Shown in pieces: positions 32,141 to 44,950 of a stretch of DNA of 64,000 bases. Each line of letters opens with the position of its first letter. Position 1 is the first letter of the stretch. The DNA comes from Podocnemis expansa (lineage: Eukaryota > Chordata > Testudines > Podocnemididae). The position numbers were made by a program, and so were the translations under genes. The DNA is taken from positions 13,342,626 to 13,406,625 of the forward strand of contig ML681997.1 in the NCBI GenBank assembly GCA_007922195.1, read 5' to 3'. Below the pieces are notes generated by a model. The model did not search any database and was not told where the DNA came from. It was given only the letters and a program-made list of their open reading frames with translations.

Positions 32141-33280
32141 GCAAGACTGCCCTTAATTTCAGTGGGAAAGGATCAGGTCTTTAACATAAACATGACCTCT
32201 GAGACTTTTTTAAAGGTTTCTTAGAATTCCCGAAATGTTAGTGTTACAACAAATATTAAAGCCACTGTTAATCCTTAAATTACAACGTTTTCTGCCCCAG
32301 CCCCACTACATATAGGAAAAAAATCAATCCAGTCTCAGCCCTCTGCACTAGAAGTCAAGATTCGAATCTGTTTTCTCTTGGTTGAGATCAGATTTATGGA
32401 AGAAGATTCCCATTCATAACCTAGACAGGCGTGCTGACCTTTTGGAAGTTGGCTAATGGTTAGATTTTTCCTTAATTTAAGTGGTTGTTGGCTGCAATTC
32501 AGTAATAATTTATTCCTGTCCTTTGGTGTGCAGTAAAAGGGTAACTCAACCTTCTCATTAGTTTGAAAGCTCTTGTCGAAAAACCTGATTTCCAGTAGAT
32601 GTTCAATTTAATATAACCTTTAAAATGTGAATCAACATGATTTATACATTGCTCAAATTCTAAAGTAGATCTCTGCAAGATTTACAAAAATAGAACATGT
32701 CAATACAATATAGACAATGGCTAGTGGAGGACCAGGATTCTGAACCTAATGAATGGAATGTTTTCCCAATTTCTTAGAACATTAATCATCTTAGTTTGGG
32801 AGGTTTTGTGTACTCTAATGAAGGTTTGTTGGTTTTTTTGTTAATAAGCGATTGTATTGTAGATTTATCCAAATTTTGCGTCTTGAGATTAGGTGCATCT
32901 TGGTCTAGTTTTACTTCTCAAAATGCAGGTGGAAAGCTACTGGAACAGAGATTGCCTGTAATATCTTACCTCACAATGTTCAAACGCCCCATAGGCATAG
33001 ACCTAGCTCCTATTTTTCCCTCTGCACAGCACTGCACGGACAGAGTGACTGAAGAGTGCAATGAATTTTTGGGAGTCATCAGTTGAGGAATGATCCTTTT
33101 GTGAAGTATAGGCAGCAGGCACAGTCACTTCCAGGCTGTTTTAACCTGCATTTAAGACTGTATCCAGGCAAATAATCACAGATCTGTAACTGGCTTCCTG
33201 TCAGTCCCACAGCACCCAGCAGAATATCTGACCCATTATTTCCTACACACATGCAGATTAACTGTTGACATTGGTGGGTA
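32141..33280. other. Gene-free stretch
   Basis: AT-rich. No gene or clear repeat recognised. The 96-codon frame at 32796 has no recognisable domain. Confidence 0.4.
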
Positions 33281-33466
33281 CATGGAATCATAGGGTTGGA
33301 AGCGACCTCATGAGGTCATCTAGTCCAACGCCAGGCTAAAAGGAGGCTCACTCCCACTGCATCATCCCAGACAGGATTTTGTCTAACCAGGCCTTAAATG
33401 TTTCCAAAGATGCAGAGTCCACCACCTCTTTAGATAATCCACTCCAGTGTTTCACCACCCTCCTAT
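33281..33466 (-). mobile_element. CR1 LINE 3' end, antisense
   Basis: 'ggaatcatagggttggaagc', 'gaggtcatctagtccaacgc' and 'tccagtgtttcaccaccctcc' are the reverse complement of the CR1 3' terminus. The right end passes directly into Penelope tail sequence. Confidence 0.85.
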
Positions 33467-33590
33467 TTATTGCATAAGCTTTCATGGGCACAATCTCACT
33501 TTGTCAGATACATTGTATCCATGAAATCTCATGTGATGAATAAATTTTTAGTCTGTCAAAATGCGACAGGGCTCCTTGTTTGTTTTAGAA
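33467..33590. mobile_element. Penelope tail fragments in inverted arrangement
   Basis: 'attgcataagctttcatggg' (antisense tail) is followed at 33517 by 'tccatgaaatctcatgtgat' and 'gaataaatttttagtctgtc' (sense tail). The two arms form a short inverted repeat, a miniature of the pair at 35483-36057. Confidence 0.6.
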
Positions 33591-33944
33591 ATAGACTGTA
33601 TAGACAGACTGAAATAGAGCAATGTGTCTGCCCCTCTGGATCTCATTAATTAAGTGCTCTGGCAATTTTATGTTTAGCTTTCGAAACTTCGTTCTCTTTC
33701 TTGACCTGTTTTGGTCTACAAACAAGGATAAAAGGGGGCTGGCTGGCTTGAGGCTTAAATTCTTTGGGATGTCTTCTTGGACACAGTTTCTGGATCCTCC
33801 AAGGGTAGCTGGAAGATCAGGCCAGTCAGAAAGCCATTGCTGTTTCCACTTGAAAACCTCCCCAGATTTCTGCAATTATTGAGGGTTGGCATGTTTTACT
33901 AACCTATTGCAGATGTGCATAAGTGCTTAAACTGAAGGAAAGTA

Positions 33945-34045
33945 TAGTTTTAACAAAGTGGGATTTTTGCCCATGAAAGCTTATGCAATAAATAAATTTG
34001 TTAGTCTTTAAAAATGCCACCAGATTCCTTGTTTGTTATCATGGG
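33945..34045 (+). mobile_element. Penelope tail fragment, sense
   Basis: 'tgcccatgaaagcttatgca', 'ataaataaatttgttagtct' and 'gccaccagattccttgtttg' give the 3' end of a Penelope-like element in sense orientation. Confidence 0.7.
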
Positions 34046-35471
34046 TACCTCTTTGGAATTATAACTCGAAAGTAAGAGCACTTTTGTGTTACATGCTGCA
34101 GGAGAGACAGGAACTGCAGTGCACCCATCAGAAATGAAGAGCTGAATTTTGCCCTCTCTGTTGTCCAGTCACTGATACACTAGTGTGAAAACAGAAGTGA
34201 CTGAGTTTTGGTCCAGTTCAGTTTCCATTACAGTCAGTGGAGATGCTCCAACAGGTATTCACTCGAGCCCTAAAGGTAGCTGGAACATGTTTAGATTCAT
34301 GCATGCAGGTTGTCTGCCTTCCAACATAGTACACAATAAATGCTACTACACAGGTCATTCTGAATGCTTGATGGTGGGAACAAAGTTTTTATAATCACCC
34401 ATTCCAGTCATTCGTATTTCAACAGAGACTGATGACATGTCTGTCTCTTTGCAGTTGAACCAGCTATCAGTATGGGCTCACTGTACAGTTGCAGGAGCTG
34501 AGAAATTATCCAGTTTTGTCAGAACTGTGCATGGTTTCACATTGTGAGGCACCGTCCAAACCACTACAGGGTTGTGTCATCACATACCTTCCAACCCTGG
34601 ATGCCTTACAATGCTTTGCTCCTGTAGCTCCTAGCCTGGGACCATCATAGCCAACCTAAGTATCCAAGTCATACTCTGAGTGTCTGTGCTAGACAGCTCT
34701 TGGTCAGCAGCTCTGACTCCAGCAGCTGGTCTGCAGCCCCACTCTTGACTTCCACCAACACACTCTCCAGCTGGAATTTCCCCAGACATGTGCCCTGGAT
34801 CTCTCAAAGAAATAATAAGGGTTATTACTCCTTTACAGAGACAAAAATTTTTGGTGGAGTGGGGGAGGGTAATACACCCTTCCCTTTAAAACACTGGGTT
34901 GGTTTAAAGTAAAAAAATTTAAAAAATTCATTAGCAACAGGACATAGGTTAAGTGAGGCCAAGTAAAAGAGCTAAAAGTAGAGATGGTTACGAGCAAATA
35001 AAAATGAAAACAGAAGTCTAAAACTTAAGCTAGCAAGGTGCAAGCTTTGTTCAAGATGCTTTTTCTCACCAGTCTTTCTTCTTCCCAGTTATGGGACACT
35101 CCCTCAGTCAGGACCTGCCACAGAAGCCCAAGGGGGCCAGCGTCTCCTGTCTTCTGAGATGAAAGATGTGTGCCTGAGCAGATTTCTGACATATATTCTT
35201 TTTCTAAAGTCTTCAGCTCCTCTTGGCTTGGTTGAAGGACCAGTCTTTCTCAGTTTGCAGCGAATTTGGCCCCTGGTGTCTGTCTAGTGCTGGATGCCAA
35301 AAATAGCTTCTGCCCCTGTGTATATCTTCCATAATTCAATGATCTTGTTTCATGAGGCAGCGTGACCTCAAGCTGTTCTCTTCCAGTGGGCTTTCATCCC
35401 CCCCTCAATGTAATTGGGGCTTCCCTTGTTTTGATTCCACCATCCTTAATTTAGATAAGGGACAGGTAGGT
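34046..35471. other. Gene-free stretch, possible old LTR material
   Basis: No gene recognised. The stretch 34800-35470 has lysine-codon-like A-rich segments and CT-rich segments reminiscent of antisense LTR sequence, but I see no paired ends. Confidence 0.3.
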
Positions 35472-35482
35472 AACTGTAACAT

Positions 35483-36057
35483 TGAGTTGTGTGGCACTTA
35501 AAGACTAACAGATTTATCTTTCACATGAGCTTTTATGGGAGAAAAATCCCACTTTGTCAGATGCTTCAAAGATGGGTGAACTTACAGAATGAAATGAAAA
35601 TAAATGGAAGGGGGTGTAAAACATAGGATCAGGTCATACAGTAACAGCAAATCAGAGCAGTTGTTACGGTCTGTGACTGGGACATCAAGACTTCAAAGAG
35701 AAACAGCTGAACTTGAATTAATATGCAAATTAAATTGTGTGAAAGCAGGATTGAATTGAGACTATGGGTTCTTTTCCCATTCCAAAAGGTAATTTGACTT
35801 CAGGCTTCCCATAGTTTGAACCTAACAACTGCTCTGATTTTCTTTTAGTGTATGACCTGATCCTATGTTTTACACCTCCTTGCATTTATTTTCATTCCAT
35901 TCTGTAAGTTCACCCATCTTCAAAGCATCTGACAAAGTGGGATTTTCTTCCACAAAAGCTCATGCAAAAAATAAATCTGTTAGTCTTTAAGTGCCACACG
36001 ACTCTTTGGTGGGGTTTTTTTTTTGCTGGACTAGACTAACACAGCTATCCCTTTGGA
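35483..36057. mobile_element. Inverted pair of Penelope tails inserted as one unit
   Basis: The left arm (about 35485-35670) is antisense Penelope tail and the right arm (about 35835-36055) the same tail in sense, separated by a spacer of about 150 bases. The whole is flanked by an identical 11-bp direct repeat, aactgtaacat, at 35472-35482 and 36058-36068. That makes a single insertion event more likely than two. Penelope-like elements are known for such inverted, truncated partners. Confidence 0.75.
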
Positions 36058-36234
36058 AACTGTAACATACCCTCCTTTCAGCGAAGACCTGTTTTCCTTT
36101 TGTTTGGACATGGAGAGTAAAGGTGAATATCAATGGGTGTCCATAGTTCCTTATGTGGTGTAAATATCATCATGAAATAGTACGTATTAATCACAAGTGT
36201 AGCAGAGGCCTTCGGAAAAACCCTCGCTCTGTAT

Positions 36235-36472
36235 CAGTGGTTCCCAACCTGTGGCCCGAGGGCCAAAAGAGGCCTGTGAGGTGTTTCAGCATGGCCCACT
36301 GCTCCTTCACACTGGCTGCAGAAGGAAGCCATTGCCTAGGGACCCAGGTGGTTAAGGATGTGTGCTCTTCCCCTGCTGCAGCTGTGGCCAGGACTGCACA
36401 CAGAGACTGCTGACCCTTCAGGGTAGTAAATATTATATCTGTGGCCCTTGAGTTAAAACAGTTGAACTACTG
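36235..36472. mobile_element. Short hAT-like element
   Basis: Left end CAGTGGTTCCCAACCTGTGG, right end CAGTTGAACTACTG. Flanking octamers ctctgtat and ctctataa match at 6 of 8. Non-coding. Confidence 0.6.
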
Positions 36473-37446
36473 CTCTATAATACAGTAATATTGTATAAAA
36501 TCATGTGAGTCAATTGTTTATCACTTGAGGTTCAATTCTGCTGTCTTTATAGCCCAGATAAAATGTCGATTTGCTGCTGGAAGCTGTATTTTCCCCCCTT
36601 ACTAGCTTTATAGCTTTGTTGTCCTAATATGTGGACGGGCCTTCAATGTCTCTCTTTGATGACTGTGCTGGTCTAAGAAGAAAATACACATTCCTTCGTC
36701 TAGAGCAGACCTGGTTACTAATTCCTTCTGATTGGTTAGGCTTAAAAATACTTTAATCATCATTCCAGCACATATCCATAAGGCTTAATACACACCACAT
36801 ACATACATCACAGAAACATATTAAGGAGTTATTAGTTTTCCAGTTATGTTATATGATGCTTTTTAGATACCAGTTAGAACCACAGTGAGTTGGGGTACAC
36901 TGAACTGGTCAGGCCTGAGGAAACTCATTAGCTGATCCCAAAAGTCCTTTGCCCTCTGGCACTGGGATGCCCTGAGTGTCACACAGTTAAAGGAGGGTTA
37001 GCCACTGGATGACCCAAAGGCTGGTCAGAGCTTTTTCTCTTGGACAGAGCATCTGCCACCGTATTTTGTTTCCTCTTTATATAGAAGAAATCTGTTTGGT
37101 CACCTTTGTCCATCTGTAGTTGCCAGGACATAATAACTGAGCACCCATAATTTCATGTACAGTGCCACAAACATTTCAGAGTGACACTAGCAACTGGTGT
37201 TTTAATAAACATTATGTCCATTTATGTAATAAGTATGTCAGGCCTGACAAGTTGGTGTCACCCAGCGGTGAATCACAAATGAACATCTGTCACAATGGTG
37301 CAGTCCTCTAGCTCAAAATCACAGTGAAAAACTGCATAGTTATTATCTTAGATTATTAACTATAAACAGATAATGTTTTCCATGCTCTCATTCCTTCAGT
37401 CATAAGATTTTTGCCAGCAGAAGTAACGGATGTATGGCTTCTGCAT
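36473..37446. other. Gene-free stretch
   Basis: AT-rich, unique-looking. No feature recognised. Confidence 0.4.
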
Positions 37447-37496
37447 AGCATCATAGAAGATTAGGGTTGGAAGGGATTTCAGGAGGTCATCTAATA
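37447..37496 (-). mobile_element. CR1 LINE 3' tail, antisense
   Basis: 'gcatcatagaagattagggt' and 'ggatttcaggaggtcatcta' are the inverse of the CR1 3' terminus. A hAT terminus begins at its right end. Confidence 0.75.
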
Positions 37497-37600
37497 TAGT
37501 GGTTCTCAAACTTTTTAAATGCAGCCCCACAACTCCAGACTTTTGTCAAACAATTGCACCTCTCCACCCCCTGTCCCTCTTCTGAAAGTGGGGGAACTTT
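37497..37600. mobile_element. hAT left-end fragment
   Basis: 'tagtggttctcaaacttttt' followed by 'gcagccccacaactcc' resembles a hAT terminus and adjoining sequence. The right end is not found. Confidence 0.45.
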
Positions 37601-38786
37601 CAGAAAAAAAACTAGGGGTGTGCTTCCACACAGTGGGCCCTAACATTTATGGAGCTTGACCATTAACAGCCCTGGAAACTGCTATGCAGATGTTATAAAC
37701 AGCCAGAGTTCAAGACTTGATCCTTGATGTAATGCTTCCTTAATGTTTATGCATCTTCAGTAAAGCTATAAAAAGCTAGAATTATAGAATTCATGGTTTG
37801 CAATATTCAGTATGTATGATCCCTCTAGAAGCTGACACAGTAGAAAGCCAATGCTTAAGACAAGGTAGTCATTCTTTAATGGGGTGGAGTATTAAATTAA
37901 TCATCACTTCATTGTCTTCAATGTCTCTTCTCTAATGTGCCTATATCCCACAAATACAGTGGTTTCCCCCTTTGTTTCAACTGTTAAATTGTCTGGGAGT
38001 TCTTTCAAAGCCAATCTCTCTTTGAAGTCGTATTCAAAGTCCTTCTATTTTAGGTTTAATCAATAACAACAGAGTTATTTCTCTCAATTAACCTAGGAGA
38101 ACTATTGAAGGAGGATTTGCAACTTTTCAAAGGAACAAAGTGATGACAACTTCTGGGTTGGTGGTTAGCTGTACTGTGGTGTCAAGAAACCTTTAGTTCT
38201 TTCCATTGCCATTGAGACTTGCCTAATGCTTGTTACTGAATAGTGACTTTATTCAAACAGTAAGAAAAAGTGGCAAATGCAACCAAACTCCAATTATTGA
38301 TGAGACGATGTAGATTGGTGAGGCCACTGGATGAGATATTCATATTTCCCTCTCTTACACTAGGTGAGGTGAAATCAGCCACTCCGCAATTGAAGTCTAT
38401 AATTCTTCTTAACGGTCACAGCTGAGGCCAGTTGACTCAGCCATTGGTCTTTTGTGTGCTGTAATGACAGTTGGACACCCAAAGCGAATTTGGGTCAGGC
38501 CTTAGGCACGGCTGTGTTGCTCCAGCTCTGCCAGGTGGTTCTCAAACCCTGTGTCCACGGAGCATTGATCCGCTGCAGAACATCTACTGGTGGGCCACAA
38601 AATGAAGAACATTGGAACTTAGCTACCAGGGCACTGGGAGCGGGGAATGATCTATGAGAGGAGCTCTCTTCTGTGCAGAAATCCAAGCAGTGGAATGAAA
38701 GAAAACCACTATCAAATGGTAGCTGATTGCTTCTGGTTAACTTTCACTCCTCCCTGAAAGTGTTTGTAGTGCACAGAGTAAAAGGA
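37601..38786. other. Gene-free stretch
   Basis: AT-rich. I see no gene, RNA or repeat that I can name. Confidence 0.4.
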
Positions 38787-39305
38787 TGGCAGAGTTAGAA
38801 GGGCATAGTGGATCTTAAGAGAAACTGGCTTCAACTCCTTCATCTGCTAGGCTATGTCTACACTCAAACTAAACTCGAACTTATTAGTTTGAATTAACAA
38901 AGTGGACTAATTCAATTTACCATTACCTCAAATTAGTCCACTTTGTTTATTCAAACTAACTGCCCTTAATTCGAATTTATTAAGTTCAAGATAAGGGTTC
39001 ATCCTAGTCTTCACCGTCCTTAGTTCGAACTAAGGATCAAACTAAGGGCTTAGTTTGAACTAACTGGCAGATTCTACTAATTCAAACTAAGCTTTCATTA
39101 GTTCAGATTAAGGAATTCCTTAATTCAAACTAGTGAAAGCTTAGTGTAGACAGGGACTAAGTTAGTTTGAATTAAACCTCTTCAATTTGAACTAATTTGC
39201 AAGTGTAGACATACCCCTAGAGATGTCCCGTGTGGCTTCAGACAAGTCACTTAACCTCTCTTAGCTTCAGTTTCCCATCTGTAAAATAAGGAAAGAAATA
39301 CTGCC
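38787..39305 (+). mobile_element. MIR SINE split by a Harbinger MITE
   Basis: The left part (38787-38849, 'gaaactggcttcaactcctt') and the right part (39217-39305, 'gacaagtcacttaacctctc', 'cagtttcccatctgtaaaat') are continuous MIR sequence once the MITE at 38850-39216 is taken out. Confidence 0.65.
38850..39216. mobile_element. Harbinger (Chompy-type) MITE, TTAGTTCGAACTAA subfamily
   Basis: Ends GGCTATGTCTACACTC and AAGTGTAGACATACCC, flanked by CTA at 38847-38849 and 39217-39219. The 367-bp interior has many TTAGTTTGAACTAA / TTAATTCAAACTA palindromes and closely resembles the element at 19867-20231. It lies inside a MIR. Confidence 0.88.
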
Positions 39306-39395
39306 TTTTCAGTTGAGAGGGTGAGAGTTATCTCTTTCTATATAATTTGCATACAGCATCTCAGCAGAGTTGCTAGGCCTGACTATAGTATAAAT

Positions 39396-39961
39396 TAGTG
39401 GTTCCCAACCTCTGGTCTGCAGACCGCTGGTGGGCTGCTGTGTGGCTCCAGGGGGTCCGCAGACAAGCTGGGAGCTGGGGCTGGACGTCACTGGGGTCTC
39501 CAGTTCCCAGGAGACCCAGGCTGCTTGTTCTCTCTGGCAGGGAGTTTTTAAAACTCCCACCCTGCCTGAGGATGCAGAACATGCTGAGGCAGAGCAAAAT
39601 GGGAGGTGGCCAGGTGCAGCAGTGCCACCAGTGGCCAGGTGGGGGGGGAAGAGGTTTGGGGGGGGTTGGGGATGGGGATCCAGGGGGAGGACCCTGAAGA
39701 ACAGGCTGGCAGGCAGGGTACACAGGGCCAGGGCCAGGGCCCTTGGCCGCTTCCAGCTCCCTGGTTAGGGGAGGGAGCCATGGCCATGGTGGCTCCCGGG
39801 CAGGGGCAGGGGACCATGGCCGCAGTGGCTCCAACTCCCCAGGAGGAGAGCGGCCTGGGCCTGATTCTGCACTGCACAGCAGCACCAAGCACATCCAGGA
39901 GGCCACACATTTTTTTTAACTACAAAGGGGTCCCCAGCTTTAAAAAAGTTGGGAACCCCTG
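39396..39961. mobile_element. Non-autonomous hAT-like element with GC-rich interior
   Basis: Ends TAGTGGTTCCCAACCTC and AGTTGGGAACCCCTG; flanking octamers gtataaat (39388-39395) and atataaat (39962-39969) match at 7 of 8. The interior contains the palindrome GGGAGTTTTTAAAACTCCC at 39540-39558 and matches the interior of the element at 9820-10448 in inverted orientation. Long Pro/Gly-rich frames here are artefacts. Confidence 0.85.
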
Positions 39962-39969
39962 ATATAAAT

Positions 39970-42269
39970 AATAATTGTTCCTTTCACCATCATCTAAAAC
40001 ACTAAATGCAAATTCCTTATGACTTATGTATGTACAAACTTTTAAAGACCCCAAGTATCATTAAAACTAAGTCATATTACACTAATTAATATAGAAAAGT
40101 CATGGTCTCTCAACATAATCCTTGTGAACTGAAAATGCATTACCTAACCTCTCTCTAATGCAAAAGAATGGAAAAAAGCATTCACACTGTTACTGCAGTC
40201 CTGCCCTGAGGATTATATTCTGAAGTGAGTCACCAACCAGTTTTTCATATGGGCACCAATTTCTTTCTATATGCTGTTTTTATAAATGTATCAGGCCTCT
40301 ATTTCCCTGTAGATTGCTGTTTGAAAACTATCATAGCCCTCCTTAAGTTCTCAGTTTCCATTGTAAGTGTCTTTGGCAAAGGTCTGAGCTGTTATTCCAT
40401 TTCAGCCATGATGGCCTCTGACCTGACAATGCAAGCATAAGGATAAAATTCATTTACTACAGGATGCATCATGTAAAAATCATCTATTTTAAAATCACAG
40501 TAGGAAAAACATCTTCTGATTCAGACATCAAAATGTTCATGTCAGATTTTTTTTTAAAATGGGTTTCAAGGTTTTATGGAAATGATTGCTAAAGTTACCT
40601 CTTTATTAGGGGGATTTTTTTTTCAGCTTCTGCGTATATTTTGGATACATTGTTAGTCTACAAAGCCCTGCTTCTCAGCTATAAATTAAATATGGCAACT
40701 GCTATGATTGATGCTATCCATCTGAATATCAAAGGTAGCTATTAAGCTAAAAATAATCCTCTAAAATAACTGATGCTGCAATTGATAGACTAATGTACTA
40801 GCATAATTAATTTGGAAAATATGCAGTTAAGATCACAGATTAACTCTAATTTGCAGAATAAATAGAGAATGATCAAATGTCATTCTTTACTGCTGTATCA
40901 TTACTATTGTTCCTCTTTCTAAATGGTGTGACAGTGCATCTCCATCTGAGAGGGATCTCCCAACATGCACAAACCTGCCACTCACCTTTGGTTTCCCATG
41001 TGATTTTTCAACATATTCCACTATGCTGTGCCTTGTAAAGCACTCTGTAAACAACTGGCGATCCTTGGACCACAGCTGCAGAATCACTGTCCAGTATTAA
41101 TAATATTACTCACTTATTTACAATATATACAGCTTAAAAGCATTGGTCCTACATTAGCTAGGCATCCCTGTGATGTAAATAAACCTTGCCATCACTTTCT
41201 TAGACAAGGACACGGAGATGCACAGAAGCTGAGTGGTTTGTCTGAGGCCAAAGACAATGAGTATGGTAAGAAATCATATTTGTGCCCTGAGTTATGGCAC
41301 CTATTCCAAAATATCCACCTGACTTACAAATTAACATAAAATCAAAATTCCCATATTTGAAAGTCCTGGAATTGGTTTTCACTATAATTATATCTTGTGC
41401 CTTTGAAATGACCACTTCAAGGCCTTTATTTAAAAAAAAAAACTATCATGTCATAAGGAATCTCTACAAGAAGGGTGACAAAACATGGCCCAGCACCCTC
41501 TCTATTTGAGAAAGTGCAAATTATATCTCTAGTGTAAATCATTAGGTTGCCACAGAACTTAAAGTTGGATAAGAAACCCAATGGGGTGCTGCAAACCGTT
41601 TTATCCTATTATGGAGTAAGGATATGGCACTGTCTTTAGTGCAAAGACACTTTGTATTACAGCGTGCCGACTCGTTTGCATAGACATATCATAGTCAGAA
41701 AACATGCCATGTGCTGGCTGCATGTAGCATGCCAAGACCTGTTTCAAAGGTGCTCGTGATTGCCAGATCCCTTGCTGATTCACTTTGCACATTTTCTTGG
41801 CAGCACAGTAGCATTACAGTGTGGCAGTCAGCCTTTGTAACTTCCTGGAGACATAGAGATGCTGTTGAGCTGATATAGAAAAAAGAATGAAAACAAAGAA
41901 CTGCGGTTGTAGCACTTCAACCAGCATTGCATGTATGTATGGGAGAAGGGGCAAGACGAGCACATTTACACCTTTATATGACAGTTACTGTGTTTCAACA
42001 GAAAAACTTCATATCAAGAATCCAAAAGGAAATGGCAGAGGCAGAATTCATATGCAAATTTGACACTATTACATTAGGTCTTAATAGAGACCCAGGCTGA
42101 CTCTTTCATTACAAAAGGTGATTTTTTCCCCCCTCTTTTAATCTTCCTATCTTCTTATCTATTGTTCTACACTGCTTGAATCAAAACAACTTGTTTGGTT
42201 TGCTGAAAAAATCTGAACAGACCTTGTAATTTATCGTTCTCTGCATTTACATATTCCATTCCACACTGT
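39970..42269. other. Gene-free stretch
   Basis: AT-rich with A and T runs (40548, 40615, 41430). No gene or nameable repeat seen in 2.3 kb. It is among the quieter parts of the window. Confidence 0.45.
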
Positions 42270-42350
42270 AGTTTTCATTTCCAGTGAAGGGGGATTTTAC
42301 CCATGAAAGCTCATGTGATAGATAAATTTGTTAGTCCTTAAAAGTGCCAT
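42270..42350 (+). mobile_element. Penelope tail fragment, sense
   Basis: 'gggggattttacccatgaaa', 'gctcatgtgatagataaatt' and 'gttagtccttaaaagtgcca' match the Penelope 3' tail in sense orientation. Confidence 0.7.
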
Positions 42351-42614
42351 AGATGCCAACAGTGAGTAGTTTTTCCACGGGGTAGGGTATATTTTGTCCC
42401 CTGGTCTTTTTAACATGTACACGGAATTTATTATTAGACAAGTCTTGGATGGTTTTGACAAAGTGGAAAGAGTTGGGAACTCTTTTGGTGGATGCCTCTT
42501 GAGCAACCATGGCAGATGTTGAAAGCATACAGGTAAACAGAAAACATGGAGACCTGGGAGAGGAGCCTGAATGTGCACGGAGCATGGGCCAGGAGACACA
42601 AGAGAACACACAAG

Positions 42615-44950
42615 GGAAGTCAAATCACTATCTTAGATGCCTGTAGACTGATGTGAGGAGTATAGGAAATAAGTGGAAAGAACTTGAAATGCTAGTTAAG
42701 AAACACAACTATGACATAGTTGGCATCACAGAGACTTGGTGGGATAATAGGCATGCCTGGAATATTGGCACAGAAGGGTACAGCTTGCTCAGAGGACAGG
42801 CAGGGAAAATGAGGAGATGCTGTTGTCTTACATATAAAAAATGTACACACTTGGACTGAGGTTGAGAAGGAAAAGCGGACAGACTTGTTGAAAGTATCTG
42901 AGGAAGGATAAAAGAGATAAAAACCAAAAGTCATCTTATGGTAAGGGTTACGAACCACCAAGCTAGGAAGAAAAGTTGTATGAGGCTTTTTCTAAATAAA
43001 TAAAATCATCCAAAGCACAGGATTTGGAGGAGATCGGAAACTTCGACTAGTCAGATATTTTTTGGGAAAATAAATTGGCAGGGTACAGATTATACAAGTT
43101 CTTGGACTGTATTGGATATAGAGAGATAGATAGATAGAGAAATAGATTTTTTTCAGAAAGTAGAGAAAGCTACTAGGGGAGAGACTATTCTTGATTTGAT
43201 TTTGACAAAGAGAGAAGAATTGGTTAGGAATTTGAAAGTGGAAGGCAGCTGGGTGAAAGTGATCATGAAATGGTAGAGGGAAAATAGCAGAATAAAGATA
43301 AGGGATTTCAAGAAGGGAGAGTTTAGCAAATTCAGGGAGCTGGTAAGTAAGATACCGTGGGAAGTAAATCTAAGGGGAAAAGCCGTTCAAGAGAACTGGC
43401 AGTTTTTCAAAGAAACTTTATTACGGGCACAAGAGTAAACTATCCCACTGTGTAGGAAAAATAGGAAGTATGGCAAGCAGTCACCCTGGCTTAACCAGGA
43501 AATCTTCAGTAATTTGAAACTCAGAAAAGAGTACTACAAAAAATGAAAACTACTCTGAAATACAAATGATGAATATAAAAAAATAACACCAGTATGCAGG
43601 GACAAAATTAGGAAGGCCAAGAAACAACATGACATTAAACTAGCTAAAGAAAGAAAGGATAACAGGAAAACATTCTAGAAATTCATTAGAAGCAAAAGGA
43701 AGATTGAGGAGAGGGCTGCCTGTTACTTAATGATGAGGGAAACAATAACAGAAAATGCAGAAATGGCAGAAGCACTAAATGACTTTTTTGCCTAAATTTG
43801 CACCAAAAAGGTTAATAGAGATTGAACATTTCCTGTAATGAATGCCAGTGAAAATGAGGTAAAATAAGGAAAGAACAAGTTCAAAATTCCTTAGACAAGT
43901 TAGATATCTTCTAGTCACCAGCACCTGATGAAATAATACTCAAGAAGCTGTCTGAGGACATATTTGCAACAGTAACAATTATGTTTGAAAAGACATGGAA
44001 GAAGGGAGAGATTCCAGGACGGGAAAAGAACATATATAGGGCCAAAAGGAAAAAAGGACAGTCCAGGGAATTATGGACCAGTCAGTTTAACTTCAGTCCC
44101 CAGAGCAAGCAAGTAATTAAGCAATCAGTCTGCAAACACTTAGAAGATAATAAGGTGATAAATAACAGCAAGCATGGATTTATCAAGAACTAATCATGTC
44201 AGAGTTAAGTATTCCACTTAGAAAGGAACAATCAGTTGCACACTTAAAAATGGGAAACTTTTTCCTAGGAAAGAGAAACACAGAAAGGGATCTGGGGGGT
44301 CATAGTGGATCACAAGCTAAATGTGAATCAACAGTGTAACACTGTTGCAAAAACAGCAGACGTACTTTTGGGATGTATTAGCAGGAACGTTGTACTTAAG
44401 ACACAATAAGTAATTCTTCCATTAGACTCAATACTGATTAGGCCTCACCTAGAGTGCTGTGTCCAGTTCCAGGCACCAGGATTCAGGAAAGATGTGGACA
44501 AACTGGAGAAAGTCCAGAGGAAAGCAGTAAAAATAATTAAAGATCTAGAAAACACAGCCTGTGAGGGGAAGATTGAAAAACTGGGTTTGTTTAGTTTGGA
44601 GAAGAGATGAGGAGATCACGACAATCATATTCAAGGACATAAAAGGTTGTTACAAGGGGTAGGGAGAAAAATTTCTCTCAATGTCTAAGAGGATAGAGCA
44701 AGAAGCGATGGGCTTAAACTGCAGCAAAGGCAGTTTAGGTTGGACATTAGGAGAAACTTCCTGTCAGGGTAGTTAAGCATGGGAGTGCCATAAATTGTCT
44801 AGGAAAGTTGTGAAATCTCCATCATTGGAGATTTTTAAGAGAAGGTTAGACAAACACTTGTCCGGAATGGTCTACACAATGCTTGGTCCTGCCATAAGTG
44901 CAGGGGACTGGTCTAGATACCCTCCTGAAGTCCCTTCCAGTGCTGTGATT
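42615..44950 (+). pseudogene. CR1 LINE ORF2 (endonuclease and reverse transcriptase), decayed
   Basis: CR1 ORF2 encodes an apurinic-type endonuclease and a reverse transcriptase used in target-primed retrotransposition. At 42653-42830 the plus strand reads KHNYDIVGITETWWDN, the endonuclease motif. At 44040-44190 it reads fragments of the reverse-transcriptase block (HLEDNKVINNSKHGFIKN). The YADD core expected next is missing, and 44215 onward resumes with the downstream coding segment (KDLGVIVDHKLNVNQQCNT, then VQRKAVKIIKD). The CR1 3' UTR and tail follow at 44700-44950. There are many stops and frameshifts. Intact CR1 is about 4.5 kb, so this copy lacks ORF1 and has an internal deletion near 44200. 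Confidence 0.85.

Noticed and set aside
33467..33590. Considered a tRNA-like or hairpin RNA gene because of its inverted repeat
   Set aside because: Both arms match the Penelope tail found at several other places in the window, so it is a repeat remnant.
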